Assembly: GCA_051880615.1 (NCBI GenBank)
Contig: JBJEOH010000043.1
Span: forward strand, 1-40,341
From: UBA7067 sp051880615
GTDB taxonomy: Bacteria > Bacillota > Clostridia > Oscillospirales > Acutalibacteraceae
Length of the DNA stretch: 40,341 bases
Direction: 5' to 3'
A program made the translations under genes and the position numbers. Below, piece after piece: positions 14,134 through 23,715 of this stretch. How positions within the stretch are numbered: the stretch's first letter is position 1; each line of letters begins with the position of its first letter. The notes beneath the pieces are model-generated. The model was given only the letters and a program-made list of their open reading frames with translations, made no database searches and was not told the origin of the DNA.

Positions 14134-17100
14134 TTAGGTAAAATCAAAGAAACCGAGTCCTCGAAGCGCATTGATAAAGCGTTTCATATAGTCAAGCGAT
14201 GTCACAGGCCAGTGGAATCCCATTCTGTAGAGCACCTGCATTGTATATTTATTGCTCTTTCCAACAGAGAATATCTTCTGACCGTGCGCCATATTCTGGT
14301 AGGCAAGCATACTGGAAAGTATTTTTGCCTTTTCGGGATTTTGCTTTGCTTCTTCGAGCGCCTTTTCGTATTCCTCTGTTTCTGATGCCTGCGAATGAAG
14401 TCCGATTTTATCCATCTCCATATACAAGTCGCCCATCATCAGCATATGATTATTGAACGGGTGGAATACAGTACAGTTCTTTGGAGTCTTTGACAGAAGG
14501 AGGATTGCTTTTGCCACAAAATCTATGGGAGAAAGCTCAAACGGCATTTCTATCATATCATACGGATATTTTCCGATGATAATATTGGATTTGAGCCTGC
14601 CCATAAATGTGTTTGTGGTAAAGTTAATCTGATACTCGCCGTCGCTGTTTCTTGCGGAAAGCGTACCGACACGCATAATTTTTGCATTAAAGCCTTTTGA
14701 AACTTCTTCAAGAATTGCCCTTTCGGCAAGGAATTTTGAAAGCGTGTACTTAGATGTTGTCTGCTGTCCGAAATAAAGCTGGTTTTCCTTCAGATGAGAT
14801 ACCTCTCCCTGCTCGCCTACAAATATTCCGCCGACGCTCATAGTTGAAACATGAATAAGACGAGCATCTGCCTGCTTACAGAAATCTATTACATTAAGCG
14901 TTCCGTACAAATTGACATTTTCAATGTCTGTTCCCTTTGAAAAGTGCTTTACATTTGCGGCACAGTTAATAACAGTATCAATATTGAACTCAAGGAACTT
15001 GTCAAATGATTCTCTGTCTGTGACATCTCCGCTTAAGATAGTTAATCTGTCAGAATATTTTTCTTTCAGACTTTCTTCAAAATAATAGAAGAAAATAATA
15101 TTAAGTCTGTCTTCTGCGGGATTGTTATTTTTGTCACGCAGCAGACAGTATACCTTGCCGCTGTATCTGTGGAGCAGCTCATAAAGAATATGTATTCCAA
15201 GGAAGCCTGCGGCACCTGTAAGGAGTACATCGCCTATCTCCTGCATATCTCCGTTTTTGAAGCTCTCAAGATTATTTTTAAGCAACACATTTTCTATATT
15301 ACTGTAATCATAGTTGCTTAAATCTTCAAAGTCATTCTTCGGAACATCTTTTTCGCAAAGCTTTGCAAGTGCGGCAGGAGTCGGATTTTCAAATACATCA
15401 CCGTACGCAATCTCTATACCGCTCTTATTAGCAAGTATAATTACCCTTGTTACGGTCAGCGAGCTGCCGCCTATATCAAAGAAATTATCATCGGCATAAA
15501 CCTTATCAAGCTCTAAAACCTTGGCAAATATATCGCACATGGTTTTTTCAAGAGCAGTTGTCGGTTTAACTCCTGTTTTCTTTTCGGACGACTGAGGCTC
15601 GGGCAAAAGCTTCGTGTTAATTTTGCCGTTAGGGGTCAGCGGCATTTCAGAAAGCTGAACATATGCCGCAGGCACCATATAATCAGTTAAGGATTTTTTA
15701 AGCTCATTTTTAATAAATTCCGCATCAAGCTGAATATCCGATGTGTAGTAGGCACATATAGCGTCAGCGTTATTTACCTTTCTTATCAAAGCAACTGCGC
15801 TCTTAATGCCATTGATGTCTGACAAGCACTTTTCGATTTCGCCGAGCTCAATTCTCAGACCTCTGAGCTTAACCTGATTGTCGGTTCTGCCGAGTATTAC
15901 AACATCACCGTTCTTCGTCCACTTTGCATAGTCGCCCGAACGATAGGTTCTTTCGCCGTTAAACTCAATAAACGCCTTTTTAGTCTGCTCGGGAAGCTTA
16001 TTGTAGCCAAGTGCAACTCCGCAGCCTGAAATCAGAAGCTCGCCCACCACTCCGACAGGAAGCAGATTATTGTCAACATCAACTATATGTTCAACATAGT
16101 TCAAAAGCGGCTTTCCGACTGATATTTCATCAGCGTTTGTCAGGTCTTTACAGTTTGACGAAACTGTAATTTCGGTAGGACCGTAAGTATTAAGAATTTT
16201 TGCATTAGTTTTTTCACGGAGAAGCTTCAGGAGCTTATAGGGGTATTTCTCACCACCCGAAAGAATAACCTTACAGTCAGCCATCGCTTCTGCAAATTCA
16301 TCAAGCTCCATATACTGCAGGAGCCTTGAAGGAGTTGCGTTGAACGCATCAGTGTTATTTTCTTTAAGAAATTTTGCAAGAGCAATCGGGTTAACCGTCT
16401 GCTCATCGCTTGCAAAGATTAGCGTCAGACCATTGCATAATGAAAGCACTGTTTCCTTAAGTGACATATCAAATGATACTGTCGTTACAGAGCCGTAAGC
16501 CTTGCAATTATCAACAATATACTTTACCTGAGGGTTTGCGTCATCATAACTTAAGTAGTTTGCTATTCCTATATGTCTTAGCATAACGCCCTTTGGCTTT
16601 CCCGTTGAGCCAGATGTGTAAATAAGATAAGCCAAATCCTCGGGACTTACATCAATGTCAGGTGTTTCGCAATTTTCACCGCCGAGAAGTAAATCTACAT
16701 CTATCGTTTTATCGTAAATCCTGACAAGCTCGCCCTCGGTTACTACGAAATCAGCCTCACTATCCTCGATAATGCTGTTGATTCTTTCCTGCGGATAGTC
16801 GGGACAGGTCGGAATAAATGCTCCGCCTGCTTTGAGGATACCGAAAATGGTTGAGAAAATTTTTGAGGTTCGCTCGAGCAGCACAACAACTCTTCCGCCC
16901 TTTTTCAGACCTCTTGCAATAAGCTCGTTTGCAGTAACATTTGCACGGCGGTTAAGCTCTCTGTATGTAAGAGTTCCGTCACAGGCAGTAATTGCATTGT
17001 TGTCGGGAGTTTTTTCAACCTGATTCTCAAACATTTTATGCAAAAGATTTGTTTCAACAGGAGCAATACGCGTTGAGGATAATCTGTTCAGCTCATCAAT

Positions 17101-20100
17101 CTGACTGTCATCAAGCAGAGAAATTTTCCTTATCTTGCTGTCAGGCGCAGAAACAATGTGCATAGTTGTATTGAAAATTGATTTTACAAGCGTCTGCATA
17201 AGATCTTTACTGTAAAGTGCTTCATTGTAACGGACAACAATACAGGGCTGATTTCTATAATTTTCAATATAAATTGCAGTTTTAAACTTTGTGATTTCCA
17301 TATCAAAGAAATTTCTCTCAACAGCTTCGCCGTCAATTTTCAAATCGTCCGTTACACCAATCTGATATTCATACATTATATTCGGTGCAAATCCAAATTT
17401 TGAACAAATCTTTGAATAAGGATAAATTTCATTTTCTATTGCGCCTGTGAAAACAGACTTGCTCTTTTTTACAAATTCAAGTGCCGAAATGTCTTCAATC
17501 TCAATTCCGAGAGGTAATGTTTTAACAAACATACCAAAGCAATCCGTCAGACGCATATCGCTTCTGCCGTTGCTGATTGTGCTGAGATATACATTTCTTG
17601 AATTTGTAAAGCGTGACACTGAATAGAAAGCGGCTGCGAGGAAAAGCTGTGCAGGTGTAACACCGTTTTTATTACAGAAAGCTTCTATCTGCGCCAAATC
17701 AAAGGGAACATTTACTTCTGCAAGCTTGCCGTTATCTCCCTGTGAGCTCAAGTCAGGAGTTATTTCTGACGCCGACTCAAAATTCTTCATCATATCATCA
17801 AAGAATTTCTCAGCTTTGCTGTATTCTTCACTGCTTTCAGCTTTGATTTCGTCATCAATATAGTCAAAATATGTATAATCCTCTGACTTGATTTCAGCGC
17901 CCTCATATGCTGCTTTGAGCTGATTCAAAAATATGTTGTAAGACGCACCGTCAAAAATAATATGATGAAAATCAGCGAAAAGATAGGTGTTTCTCTCTGT
18001 TTCAACAACAAGGATTCTGAATAGAGGAGATTTTGAGAAGTTAAACGGCTTGACAAATTCTTTCTTTAATAGCGCAAGCTCGTTTTCGGTCATTTTCTTT
18101 ACGGGAATATCAAACTGCCTGTTGTCAGGATAAACCTGCTCCACATCATCGTTTTGCGTTGTAAGATGTGTGAATATGTACGGATGCGCAAGAATAACCT
18201 TTTTAACACTTTCAGCAAGCTTTTCTGCGTTTACAGACTTTGTGAATTTTAGAATTGACGGAATGTTATAGAGCGTAGTGTACGGATTTTTCATACAGTC
18301 AAAGTACACGCCCAACTGCGTCTTTGACAGAGGATATAAAGACTTGTAAGCTTTTTGCTTTGTCTCGGCTGTATTCTTTGCCAATGCTCCGCTCATAAGG
18401 TATTCCTGAAGCTGGTCCTCAATAGAAATAACCGAGCATTCCTTCATCATCTGCTTTACATTAGCCTCAAAGCCGAATTCCTTATGGAGTTCAACCGCAA
18501 GCTTAATTACCGACAGAGAATTGAGTCCTGCAAACAAAAGATTTTCAGTAACACTGAATTTATCGTTACCGAGAATTTTAGCGATGATTGCGTGAATTTT
18601 CTTTTCAAGCAAGGTCATAGGCTTTGATGATGGTTCGCTGTTCTGCGCTTTCTTTTCAGGCTTGGGCAATGCACGCTTGTTGACCTTCTGATTCTGATTA
18701 AGAGGAATTGTGTCAATCTGCATTGTAACGGCAGGAACCATATACGGAGGTTTGTTAGCAAGGATAAATTCATTTAATTTCTGAATATCTACTTTCTCGT
18801 CCGAAACAACATAAGCCGCAATGAATTTTCCGCCGCTTGGCTCATCAAACGCCGCAACGGTTGCGTCTTTTATTCCGTCAAATTCACGGATAATGCGCTC
18901 AACCTCGGAAAGCTCAATTCTGAAGCCCCTGATTTTAACCTGACCGTCATTTCTGCCGACAAAGTCAATATTGCCGTCGGGCAAATATCGCACTATATCT
19001 CCCGTTCTGTAAACTCTTTCATAGCCCTCTTCATCGGTAAACGGATTTCTGATAAAGGCTTTTTCGTTCTGTTCGGGTCTGTTTAAGTAACCTCTTGATA
19101 CTCCGTGACCTGCAACCCATAATTCACCCGGAACGCAGGGCGGCAATCTCCTGCCCTGCTTATCAACAACATAAAGCTTTGTGTTGTCAAGCGCCTTGCC
19201 GATAGGCACACGCTCATAAAGCCTGTCAAGCTCAAAAGCGGTTATACATACCGTACTTTCGGTCGGGCCGTAAAGATTTATCATCTTATGATTTTTCGGT
19301 GGATTAAGAGGTACAAGCTTTTCGCCGCCTACAGACAATTCGGTTATGGCGCTGTTGTCAACTTCAACAGCAAACTGTCTGCCGACCTGCGTTGTCATAA
19401 AGCTGTGGGTTATTTTATTTTCATTAAAGTATTTGTCAATAGCCAATAAATCAAGACGGATTGACTCGTCAATGATATGTATTGTTGCACCTGTTGTCAG
19501 CGCAGGGTACATATCCATCATATTCGCATCAAAGCCGTAGCTTGCGTAAGCCGCAACCCTCGACCGCGGTGTGAGATTGTAATAATTTCTGTACCAGTTG
19601 CAGAAGGAAACTATATTTCTGTGTTCAAGCATACAGCCCTTTGGCGTGCCTGTTGAGCCTGAGGTGTAGAGCATAATAAATAAATCCTCAGGATTTGGAT
19701 TTGTGCTGATTTTGCTGCATTCGGGAAGGCTTGGAATATCCTCAATAAGAAGTACCTTTCCGCTGTAATTCGGAACAAGGCTGAGCAAATCCTTACCCGC
19801 AATAAGCAGTTTAGCATCTGCGTCCTGCATCATAAATTCAAGGCGCTCCTGCGGATATGACGGGTCAAGCGGCTGATATGCCGCACCGGACTTTAATACA
19901 CCGAGAGAAGCAAGCACCATATATTCACATCTCGGAATAAGAACGGAAACCACATCTTCCCTGCCGATTTCGAGCGAGGAAATATATGCACCGATTTTTT
20001 CCGAAATCTCGTCAACTTCTTTGTATGTATAGCTCTTGTCAAGATATACAACGGCTGTGTTATCGGGATTCTGCTCTGCCTGCCGTCTGAACAGCGTTAC

Positions 20101-21402
20101 AATATCTGTTTTTTCATAATCTCTTTCGGTATTGTTAAAGCTGTCGAGAAGTGCAAGCTGTTCGCTGTCGGTTATATCAATTTCATTTATATTTTCTTTA
20201 TTAATAAATTCAGTTACCGCTTTTTCAAACGATTTCAAAAAGCTTTCTGCCGACTTTTCCTCATATAAATCTGCACGGTATTCAAATCTTAACGAAAATC
20301 TTCCGTTAATTCTTGAAAGCTCTGCCGAAATATTAGCCTTTGCATCGGGAACATCTATACTGTCAGCAAATATTTCCTTTCCGCAGAAGTTAATATTTCT
20401 GAATAAATCGCCCTGATAAGCAAAAATTGTCGGCGGATTCATCTGTAAATCAGAACATATATCTGCATATGAATACAAATCATATTTTCTGTTGTTTTGA
20501 AGCTGTGAATCAAGATTCTTCAGAAATTGCACAATACTTTCGTTCTTACTGAAATTACAGTAAACAGGCAATGTCTTAACAAACATTCCGCAGGAATTTG
20601 AGAGCTTTTCGTTTCGTCCGTTATGAATAGTCGCGAAAAGGCTTTCTTCAGCTCCAGAAAATTTTGCAAGCAAAAAGCCGTATACACCGCAGAAGAATGT
20701 GCTTGTTTTTATGCCGTTTTTGCGGCAGAACTTTCTTATATCGTCAGCGTTAAAGGAGGTGAATGTGTAATCAACAGCTTTTGCAAGTGATTTTCCGTCG
20801 TTTTTGTCATTCATCATAACAGAATCAAGCTCAATGCCGCCAAAAAACGAATTATAATATTCCTTAGCAGCTTTAAACTCATCTGTCTTTAACCTTTCCT
20901 CTTCTTCATCCGAAACATCGTTTCCTGTAAAATGCTCCGATTCAAGCGGCAAACCATTGTAGGCTCGGTCAACATCATTCAAAAAGATTTTGGCTGACGA
21001 GCCGTCAAAGATAATATGGTGAAAATCGCAGAAAAGCATTACATATGAATCAAGACTGATAATACAGCACCGATAAAGTCTTTCGCTGAGTAACTCGAAA
21101 GGATAAACAAGGCTTTTTTTGTCAAAATCGGCGTCGTGCAGCTCTTTAACCTCAACAACTGCCGGTTCATCGGACGAAAGCTTGTAGACAGCTCCGTCGA
21201 TATCGGCAGTTAAGCGTGATTTAATGTACGGATGATTTTCAATAACCGCTTCAACCGCTTGCTTAAGTCTTGTGATGTCGATATCCTTGTCAAGCTTTAA
21301 AAACAACGGAATATTGTAAGCAATACTGCTCGGATTGTTCAGATAATCAAAATAAATTCCGTACTCTGTCTTTGAAAGGGTAGCCTTTTTTGGTTTATTC
21401 AT
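14134..21402 (-). CDS. Two-module NRPS with terminal thioester reductase (C-A-T-C-A-T-R)
   Basis: A 2422-residue synthetase. Start 21402 is preferred over an ATG nine bases upstream because AGGGG is spaced correctly for it. Order: C1 (HHIIFDG near 128), A1 (YTSGSTGTPKG near 585), T1 (GLNSL, Ser near 965), C2 (HHIIFDG near 1150), A2 (YTSGSTGKPKG near 1600), T2 (DIGGSSL, Ser near 1980), R (GAAGFLG near 2065, YTLSK near 2220). All catalytic motifs look intact. An N-terminal C domain suggests N-acylation of the first residue; the R domain releases an aldehyde using NAD(P)H. The specificity lines read by eye are DAMFSGLVCK (A1, probably hydrophobic) and DMKNLGTVSK (A2; Lys in the pocket suggests an acidic residue such as Glu). 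This matches the gut N-acyl dipeptide aldehyde family (ruminopeptin-like protease inhibitors). No phosphopantetheinyl transferase is in the window. Confidence 0.93.
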   Translation of the reverse strand: MNKPKKATLSKTEYGIYFDYLNNPSSIAYNIPLFLKLDKDIDITRLKQAVEAVIENHPYIKSRLTADIDGAVYKLSSDEPAVVEVKELHDADFDKKSLVYPFELLSERLYRCCIISLDSYVMLFCDFHHIIFDGSSAKIFLNDVDRAYNGLPLESEHFTGNDVSDEEEERLKTDEFKAAKEYYNSFFGGIELDSVMMNDKNDGKSLAKAVDYTFTSFNADDIRKFCRKNGIKTSTFFCGVYGFLLAKFSGAEESLFATIHNGRNEKLSNSCGMFVKTLPVYCNFSKNESIVQFLKNLDSQLQNNRKYDLYSYADICSDLQMNPPTIFAYQGDLFRNINFCGKEIFADSIDVPDAKANISAELSRINGRFSLRFEYRADLYEEKSAESFLKSFEKAVTEFINKENINEIDITDSEQLALLDSFNNTERDYEKTDIVTLFRRQAEQNPDNTAVVYLDKSYTYKEVDEISEKIGAYISSLEIGREDVVSVLIPRCEYMVLASLGVLKSGAAYQPLDPSYPQERLEFMMQDADAKLLIAGKDLLSLVPNYSGKVLLIEDIPSLPECSKISTNPNPEDLFIMLYTSGSTGTPKGCMLEHRNIVSFCNWYRNYYNLTPRSRVAAYASYGFDANMMDMYPALTTGATIHIIDESIRLDLLAIDKYFNENKITHSFMTTQVGRQFAVEVDNSAITELSVGGEKLVPLNPPKNHKMINLYGPTESTVCITAFELDRLYERVPIGKALDNTKLYVVDKQGRRLPPCVPGELWVAGHGVSRGYLNRPEQNEKAFIRNPFTDEEGYERVYRTGDIVRYLPDGNIDFVGRNDGQVKIRGFRIELSEVERIIREFDGIKDATVAAFDEPSGGKFIAAYVVSDEKVDIQKLNEFILANKPPYMVPAVTMQIDTIPLNQNQKVNKRALPKPEKKAQNSEPSSKPMTLLEKKIHAIIAKILGNDKFSVTENLLFAGLNSLSVIKLAVELHKEFGFEANVKQMMKECSVISIEDQLQEYLMSGALAKNTAETKQKAYKSLYPLSKTQLGVYFDCMKNPYTTLYNIPSILKFTKSVNAEKLAESVKKVILAHPYIFTHLTTQNDDVEQVYPDNRQFDIPVKKMTENELALLKKEFVKPFNFSKSPLFRILVVETERNTYLFADFHHIIFDGASYNIFLNQLKAAYEGAEIKSEDYTYFDYIDDEIKAESSEEYSKAEKFFDDMMKNFESASEITPDLSSQGDNGKLAEVNVPFDLAQIEAFCNKNGVTPAQLFLAAAFYSVSRFTNSRNVYLSTISNGRSDMRLTDCFGMFVKTLPLGIEIEDISALEFVKKSKSVFTGAIENEIYPYSKICSKFGFAPNIMYEYQIGVTDDLKIDGEAVERNFFDMEITKFKTAIYIENYRNQPCIVVRYNEALYSKDLMQTLVKSIFNTTMHIVSAPDSKIRKISLLDDSQIDELNRLSSTRIAPVETNLLHKMFENQVEKTPDNNAITACDGTLTYRELNRRANVTANELIARGLKKGGRVVVLLERTSKIFSTIFGILKAGGAFIPTCPDYPQERINSIIEDSEADFVVTEGELVRIYDKTIDVDLLLGGENCETPDIDVSPEDLAYLIYTSGSTGKPKGVMLRHIGIANYLSYDDANPQVKYIVDNCKAYGSVTTVSFDMSLKETVLSLCNGLTLIFASDEQTVNPIALAKFLKENNTDAFNATPSRLLQYMELDEFAEAMADCKVILSGGEKYPYKLLKLLREKTNAKILNTYGPTEITVSSNCKDLTNADEISVGKPLLNYVEHIVDVDNNLLPVGVVGELLISGCGVALGYNKLPEQTKKAFIEFNGERTYRSGDYAKWTKNGDVVILGRTDNQVKLRGLRIELGEIEKCLSDINGIKSAVALIRKVNNADAICAYYTSDIQLDAEFIKNELKKSLTDYMVPAAYVQLSEMPLTPNGKINTKLLPEPQSSEKKTGVKPTTALEKTMCDIFAKVLELDKVYADDNFFDIGGSSLTVTRVIILANKSGIEIAYGDVFENPTPAALAKLCEKDVPKNDFEDLSNYDYSNIENVLLKNNLESFKNGDMQEIGDVLLTGAAGFLGIHILYELLHRYSGKVYCLLRDKNNNPAEDRLNIIFFYYFEESLKEKYSDRLTILSGDVTDRESFDKFLEFNIDTVINCAANVKHFSKGTDIENVNLYGTLNVIDFCKQADARLIHVSTMSVGGIFVGEQGEVSHLKENQLYFGQQTTSKYTLSKFLAERAILEEVSKGFNAKIMRVGTLSARNSDGEYQINFTTNTFMGRLKSNIIIGKYPYDMIEMPFELSPIDFVAKAILLLSKTPKNCTVFHPFNNHMLMMGDLYMEMDKIGLHSQASETEEYEKALEEAKQNPEKAKILSSMLAYQNMAHGQKIFSVGKSNKYTMQVLYRMGFHWPVTSLDYMKRFINALRGLGFFDFT

Positions 21403-21450
21403 TTCATTCACCCCTAAGAATTATTTTTAACTTAAATGTATTTTTATGCT

Positions 21451-23211
21451 TTAAATTATAATTACCAATCTGTTAAATCCCAGTACACTTGAATATTCAA
21501 CACTTTTTGAAACAGCTTTTACTACCTCAATTTCCGAAAGTGTTTTTTCTTCACTGTCATTTGAAACAATATCATACGGCTCTCCGTTATCACGAATAGA
21601 AATTATTGTGTCACCGCCGTCAATCGTAATACGAATATCTATATCCGCTTTTTTCTTCTTACCGGTACGCTCTGCGATATCTGCCGAAATTCCTTCAACA
21701 GCTACGGCTATCCTGTTAGCAACATTTTTTTCAATATTGTGACTTGTAAGAAACGATGTTAAATATAAAGAAACACCGGAGGCGTTTTCCTTTGAGCCTT
21801 TGAAAGACAATGAAACAATCTCATTATTATCATTGGATTCCATAAGATAAAAGCTGTCATACTTACCTTTTGATTTTCTTTTAATAACGAGAGTTATAAA
21901 ATATAACACAATTAAAGTGCCGACCTGAGCCGCCACAAGTGAAATCCACACGCCTGTTATTCCGAATATTTTTGACAAAATAAGTGCCGACGGAATGAGT
22001 ATTACAATTCCGTTAAGAACTGCAATGGTTGTTGATAATGTCTTTCTCTGAGTTGCCATATAGTAATACAAAAACAGAAAAGAAAAAGCAAGTGCAGGAA
22101 ACGACAGAGCGTTTATCCTTAGTGCGGGAACTGCATTTGAAATATCGTTTTCCGCAGTTATTCCAAACAGTCTTATTACAGGTTCGGGCGCAACCAAAAT
22201 AAACAGCATAGTTACAACGCTTACTACGGCAAGAATTGTGAATGCCCGTCTGAAGGCATACCGTATTCCGTCAAAATCCTTTTCTCCCAGACAAACGCCG
22301 ACAATCGGTATCATTGTTTGCGACGCACCTGTTATGAACATAGACATAAAAATCTGACTTGATGAGCATATTGAATACGAAGCCATTGCGTCCCTTCCGC
22401 CTGTACTCATGATAATCCAGTTGAGAAACAGCATTTTGACCGTTATAAGAAGTGTTCCCAACGAACCGGATAAGCCGACCGTAATCAGATGAGAGAATAT
22501 TTCAAAGAATTTTTTCGGAGCTTTCAGAATTGAAAAGTCAAAATGCAGCGTGCTCTTTTTTGAAGTGAAATGTGTAATCATCATAACAAAGCCTACAGCG
22601 TAGCCTGTAACGGTGGCTATTGACGAGCCTGCAATACCCATATCGAAAACGCCCATATATACATAATCCATAATCAGATTTATTATATTTGCCACAATAA
22701 TTATATTTGAAGCAAATCTCGGTCTGTTGTCAGTTCTGATAAAATAAGTTGAACACAGCAGAATCAGATTAAGAGGCGTTCCGAGTATATACGGTATGTA
22801 ATACTGGTATAAAAGCGGATTCAAAACTTTGTCCTTGGTAAGCAAAGAGCATATTCCTCCTGCAAGCGGAAGCTGTATTGCCATCAGCACGATACATAAT
22901 AACACAACTGCAATAAATGTTGTCGTAAAAATGCGGTTTACAAGCGTTCTGTCATTCTTGCCCTTTGCAACGGCTATAACGCTTGAAGCTCCGAGTCCGA
23001 ACAAAATTGTCAGCGAAAAATAGAGCTGAGCAACAGGTGATAACAGGTTTATTGCAGCCAAAGCATTCTTACCGAGAATATTGCCGGCTATTATTGAATC
23101 GACAATCATTGCAATATTTGTAGCCATAGCCGTAAGAACAGTAGGCAAAAAATATTCCGAATACTTCCTGTTTATTGTGACAGAATTACGATTTAATACT
23201 GTTTCACTCAT
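21451..23211 (-). CDS. MATE-family exporter fused to an RsbW-like ATPase domain
   Basis: A 586-residue fusion. Residues of about 15-445 are a 12-helix MATE transporter (two six-helix halves; NIAMIVDSIIAGNILG and QTMIPIVGVCLGEKDF are typical). Residues of about 455-586 form a cytosolic HATPase_c_2 domain like the anti-sigma kinases RsbW/SpoIIAB. It has a clear G1 box (DNGEPYDI) and the family ending VEYSSVLGFNRLVIII. The N-box Asn is replaced (VEGISADIAER) and the G2 glycines are missing, so ATP binding or kinase activity may be weak. It lies 22 bases after a STAS antagonist gene and 48 bases before the NRPS start. It probably exports the NRPS product, with activity gated by the STAS partner. 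The fusion itself is seen; the gating is inferred. Confidence 0.85.
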   Translation of the reverse strand: MSETVLNRNSVTINRKYSEYFLPTVLTAMATNIAMIVDSIIAGNILGKNALAAINLLSPVAQLYFSLTILFGLGASSVIAVAKGKNDRTLVNRIFTTTFIAVVLLCIVLMAIQLPLAGGICSLLTKDKVLNPLLYQYYIPYILGTPLNLILLCSTYFIRTDNRPRFASNIIIVANIINLIMDYVYMGVFDMGIAGSSIATVTGYAVGFVMMITHFTSKKSTLHFDFSILKAPKKFFEIFSHLITVGLSGSLGTLLITVKMLFLNWIIMSTGGRDAMASYSICSSSQIFMSMFITGASQTMIPIVGVCLGEKDFDGIRYAFRRAFTILAVVSVVTMLFILVAPEPVIRLFGITAENDISNAVPALRINALSFPALAFSFLFLYYYMATQRKTLSTTIAVLNGIVILIPSALILSKIFGITGVWISLVAAQVGTLIVLYFITLVIKRKSKGKYDSFYLMESNDNNEIVSLSFKGSKENASGVSLYLTSFLTSHNIEKNVANRIAVAVEGISADIAERTGKKKKADIDIRITIDGGDTIISIRDNGEPYDIVSNDSEEKTLSEIEVVKAVSKSVEYSSVLGFNRLVIII

Positions 23212-23233
23212 AACATCACTCTCATTAAAAATA

Positions 23234-23542
23234 TTATGCGTTTTCTATCTCAAGAAAACTGTCCATTCCTGTCATAGTGAATATTTCCATAATCATATCA
23301 TTTACATTAACAAGCCTGAGCTTACCTCCGACACTTGTCAGCTTCTTATAAAGCATTAAAATAACCCTGAGTCCTGCGCTTGATATATACTCAAGTGCTC
23401 TCATATTAAGAGTAACCGTTTCAATTTCATCGAAAGAATTGCGGTTAATCTCCTCCTCTAACTGCGGTGAGGTCATTGTATCAAGTCTGCCGCTTAATGA
23501 GATTATAAGATTCTGATTACTGATATTAGTTGTGATTTGCAT
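23234..23542 (-). CDS. STAS-domain anti-sigma factor antagonist (SpoIIAA/RsbV-like)
   Basis: A 102-residue single STAS domain. LIISLSGRLDTMTSPQLEEE forms the usual first strands, and YISSAGLRVIL near residue 55 is the phosphorylation loop with its Ser. The start is backed by GGAGG. In SpoIIAA and RsbV this Ser is phosphorylated by the partner kinase, and the unphosphorylated protein binds the kinase. Here the only partner-like kinase domain nearby is fused to the MATE exporter encoded next in the operon. No sigma factor or PP2C phosphatase gene is visible, so the usual output and reset modules would have to act from elsewhere. Confidence 0.9.
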   Translation of the reverse strand: MQITTNISNQNLIISLSGRLDTMTSPQLEEEINRNSFDEIETVTLNMRALEYISSAGLRVILMLYKKLTSVGGKLRLVNVNDMIMEIFTMTGMDSFLEIENA

Positions 23543-23715
23543 AATGATACCTCCAATGTCAAATATTTATTTATAAAATAACCGAATGCGGAAAAGATTT
23601 TTCCGGCGGTCAGCGTCGAAGAATTGAAATAGACAGGGTACTTCATGCGTTACATTTTTATCCGCAGCAAACAGGCTGTGGGCGGATTTGTTATGTTCCT
23701 ATTTTTGAATTTAAG
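23543..23715 (-). other. Leader between TetR and STAS genes
   Basis: A 173-base gap inside the presumed NRPS operon. It holds an imperfect GC-rich stem (TCCG..CAGC with GCTG..CGGA, around 23661-23690) and a short CGGAAAA/TTTTCCG hairpin near 23586-23604. Neither has a proper U tract. They could attenuate or process the message. No convincing promoter for the STAS gene was found. Confidence 0.3.

Noticed and set aside
23500..23646. Minus-strand frame starting MKYPVYFNSSTL before the STAS gene
   Set aside because: It has no ribosome binding site and runs into the STAS gene in another frame. It is probably chance.
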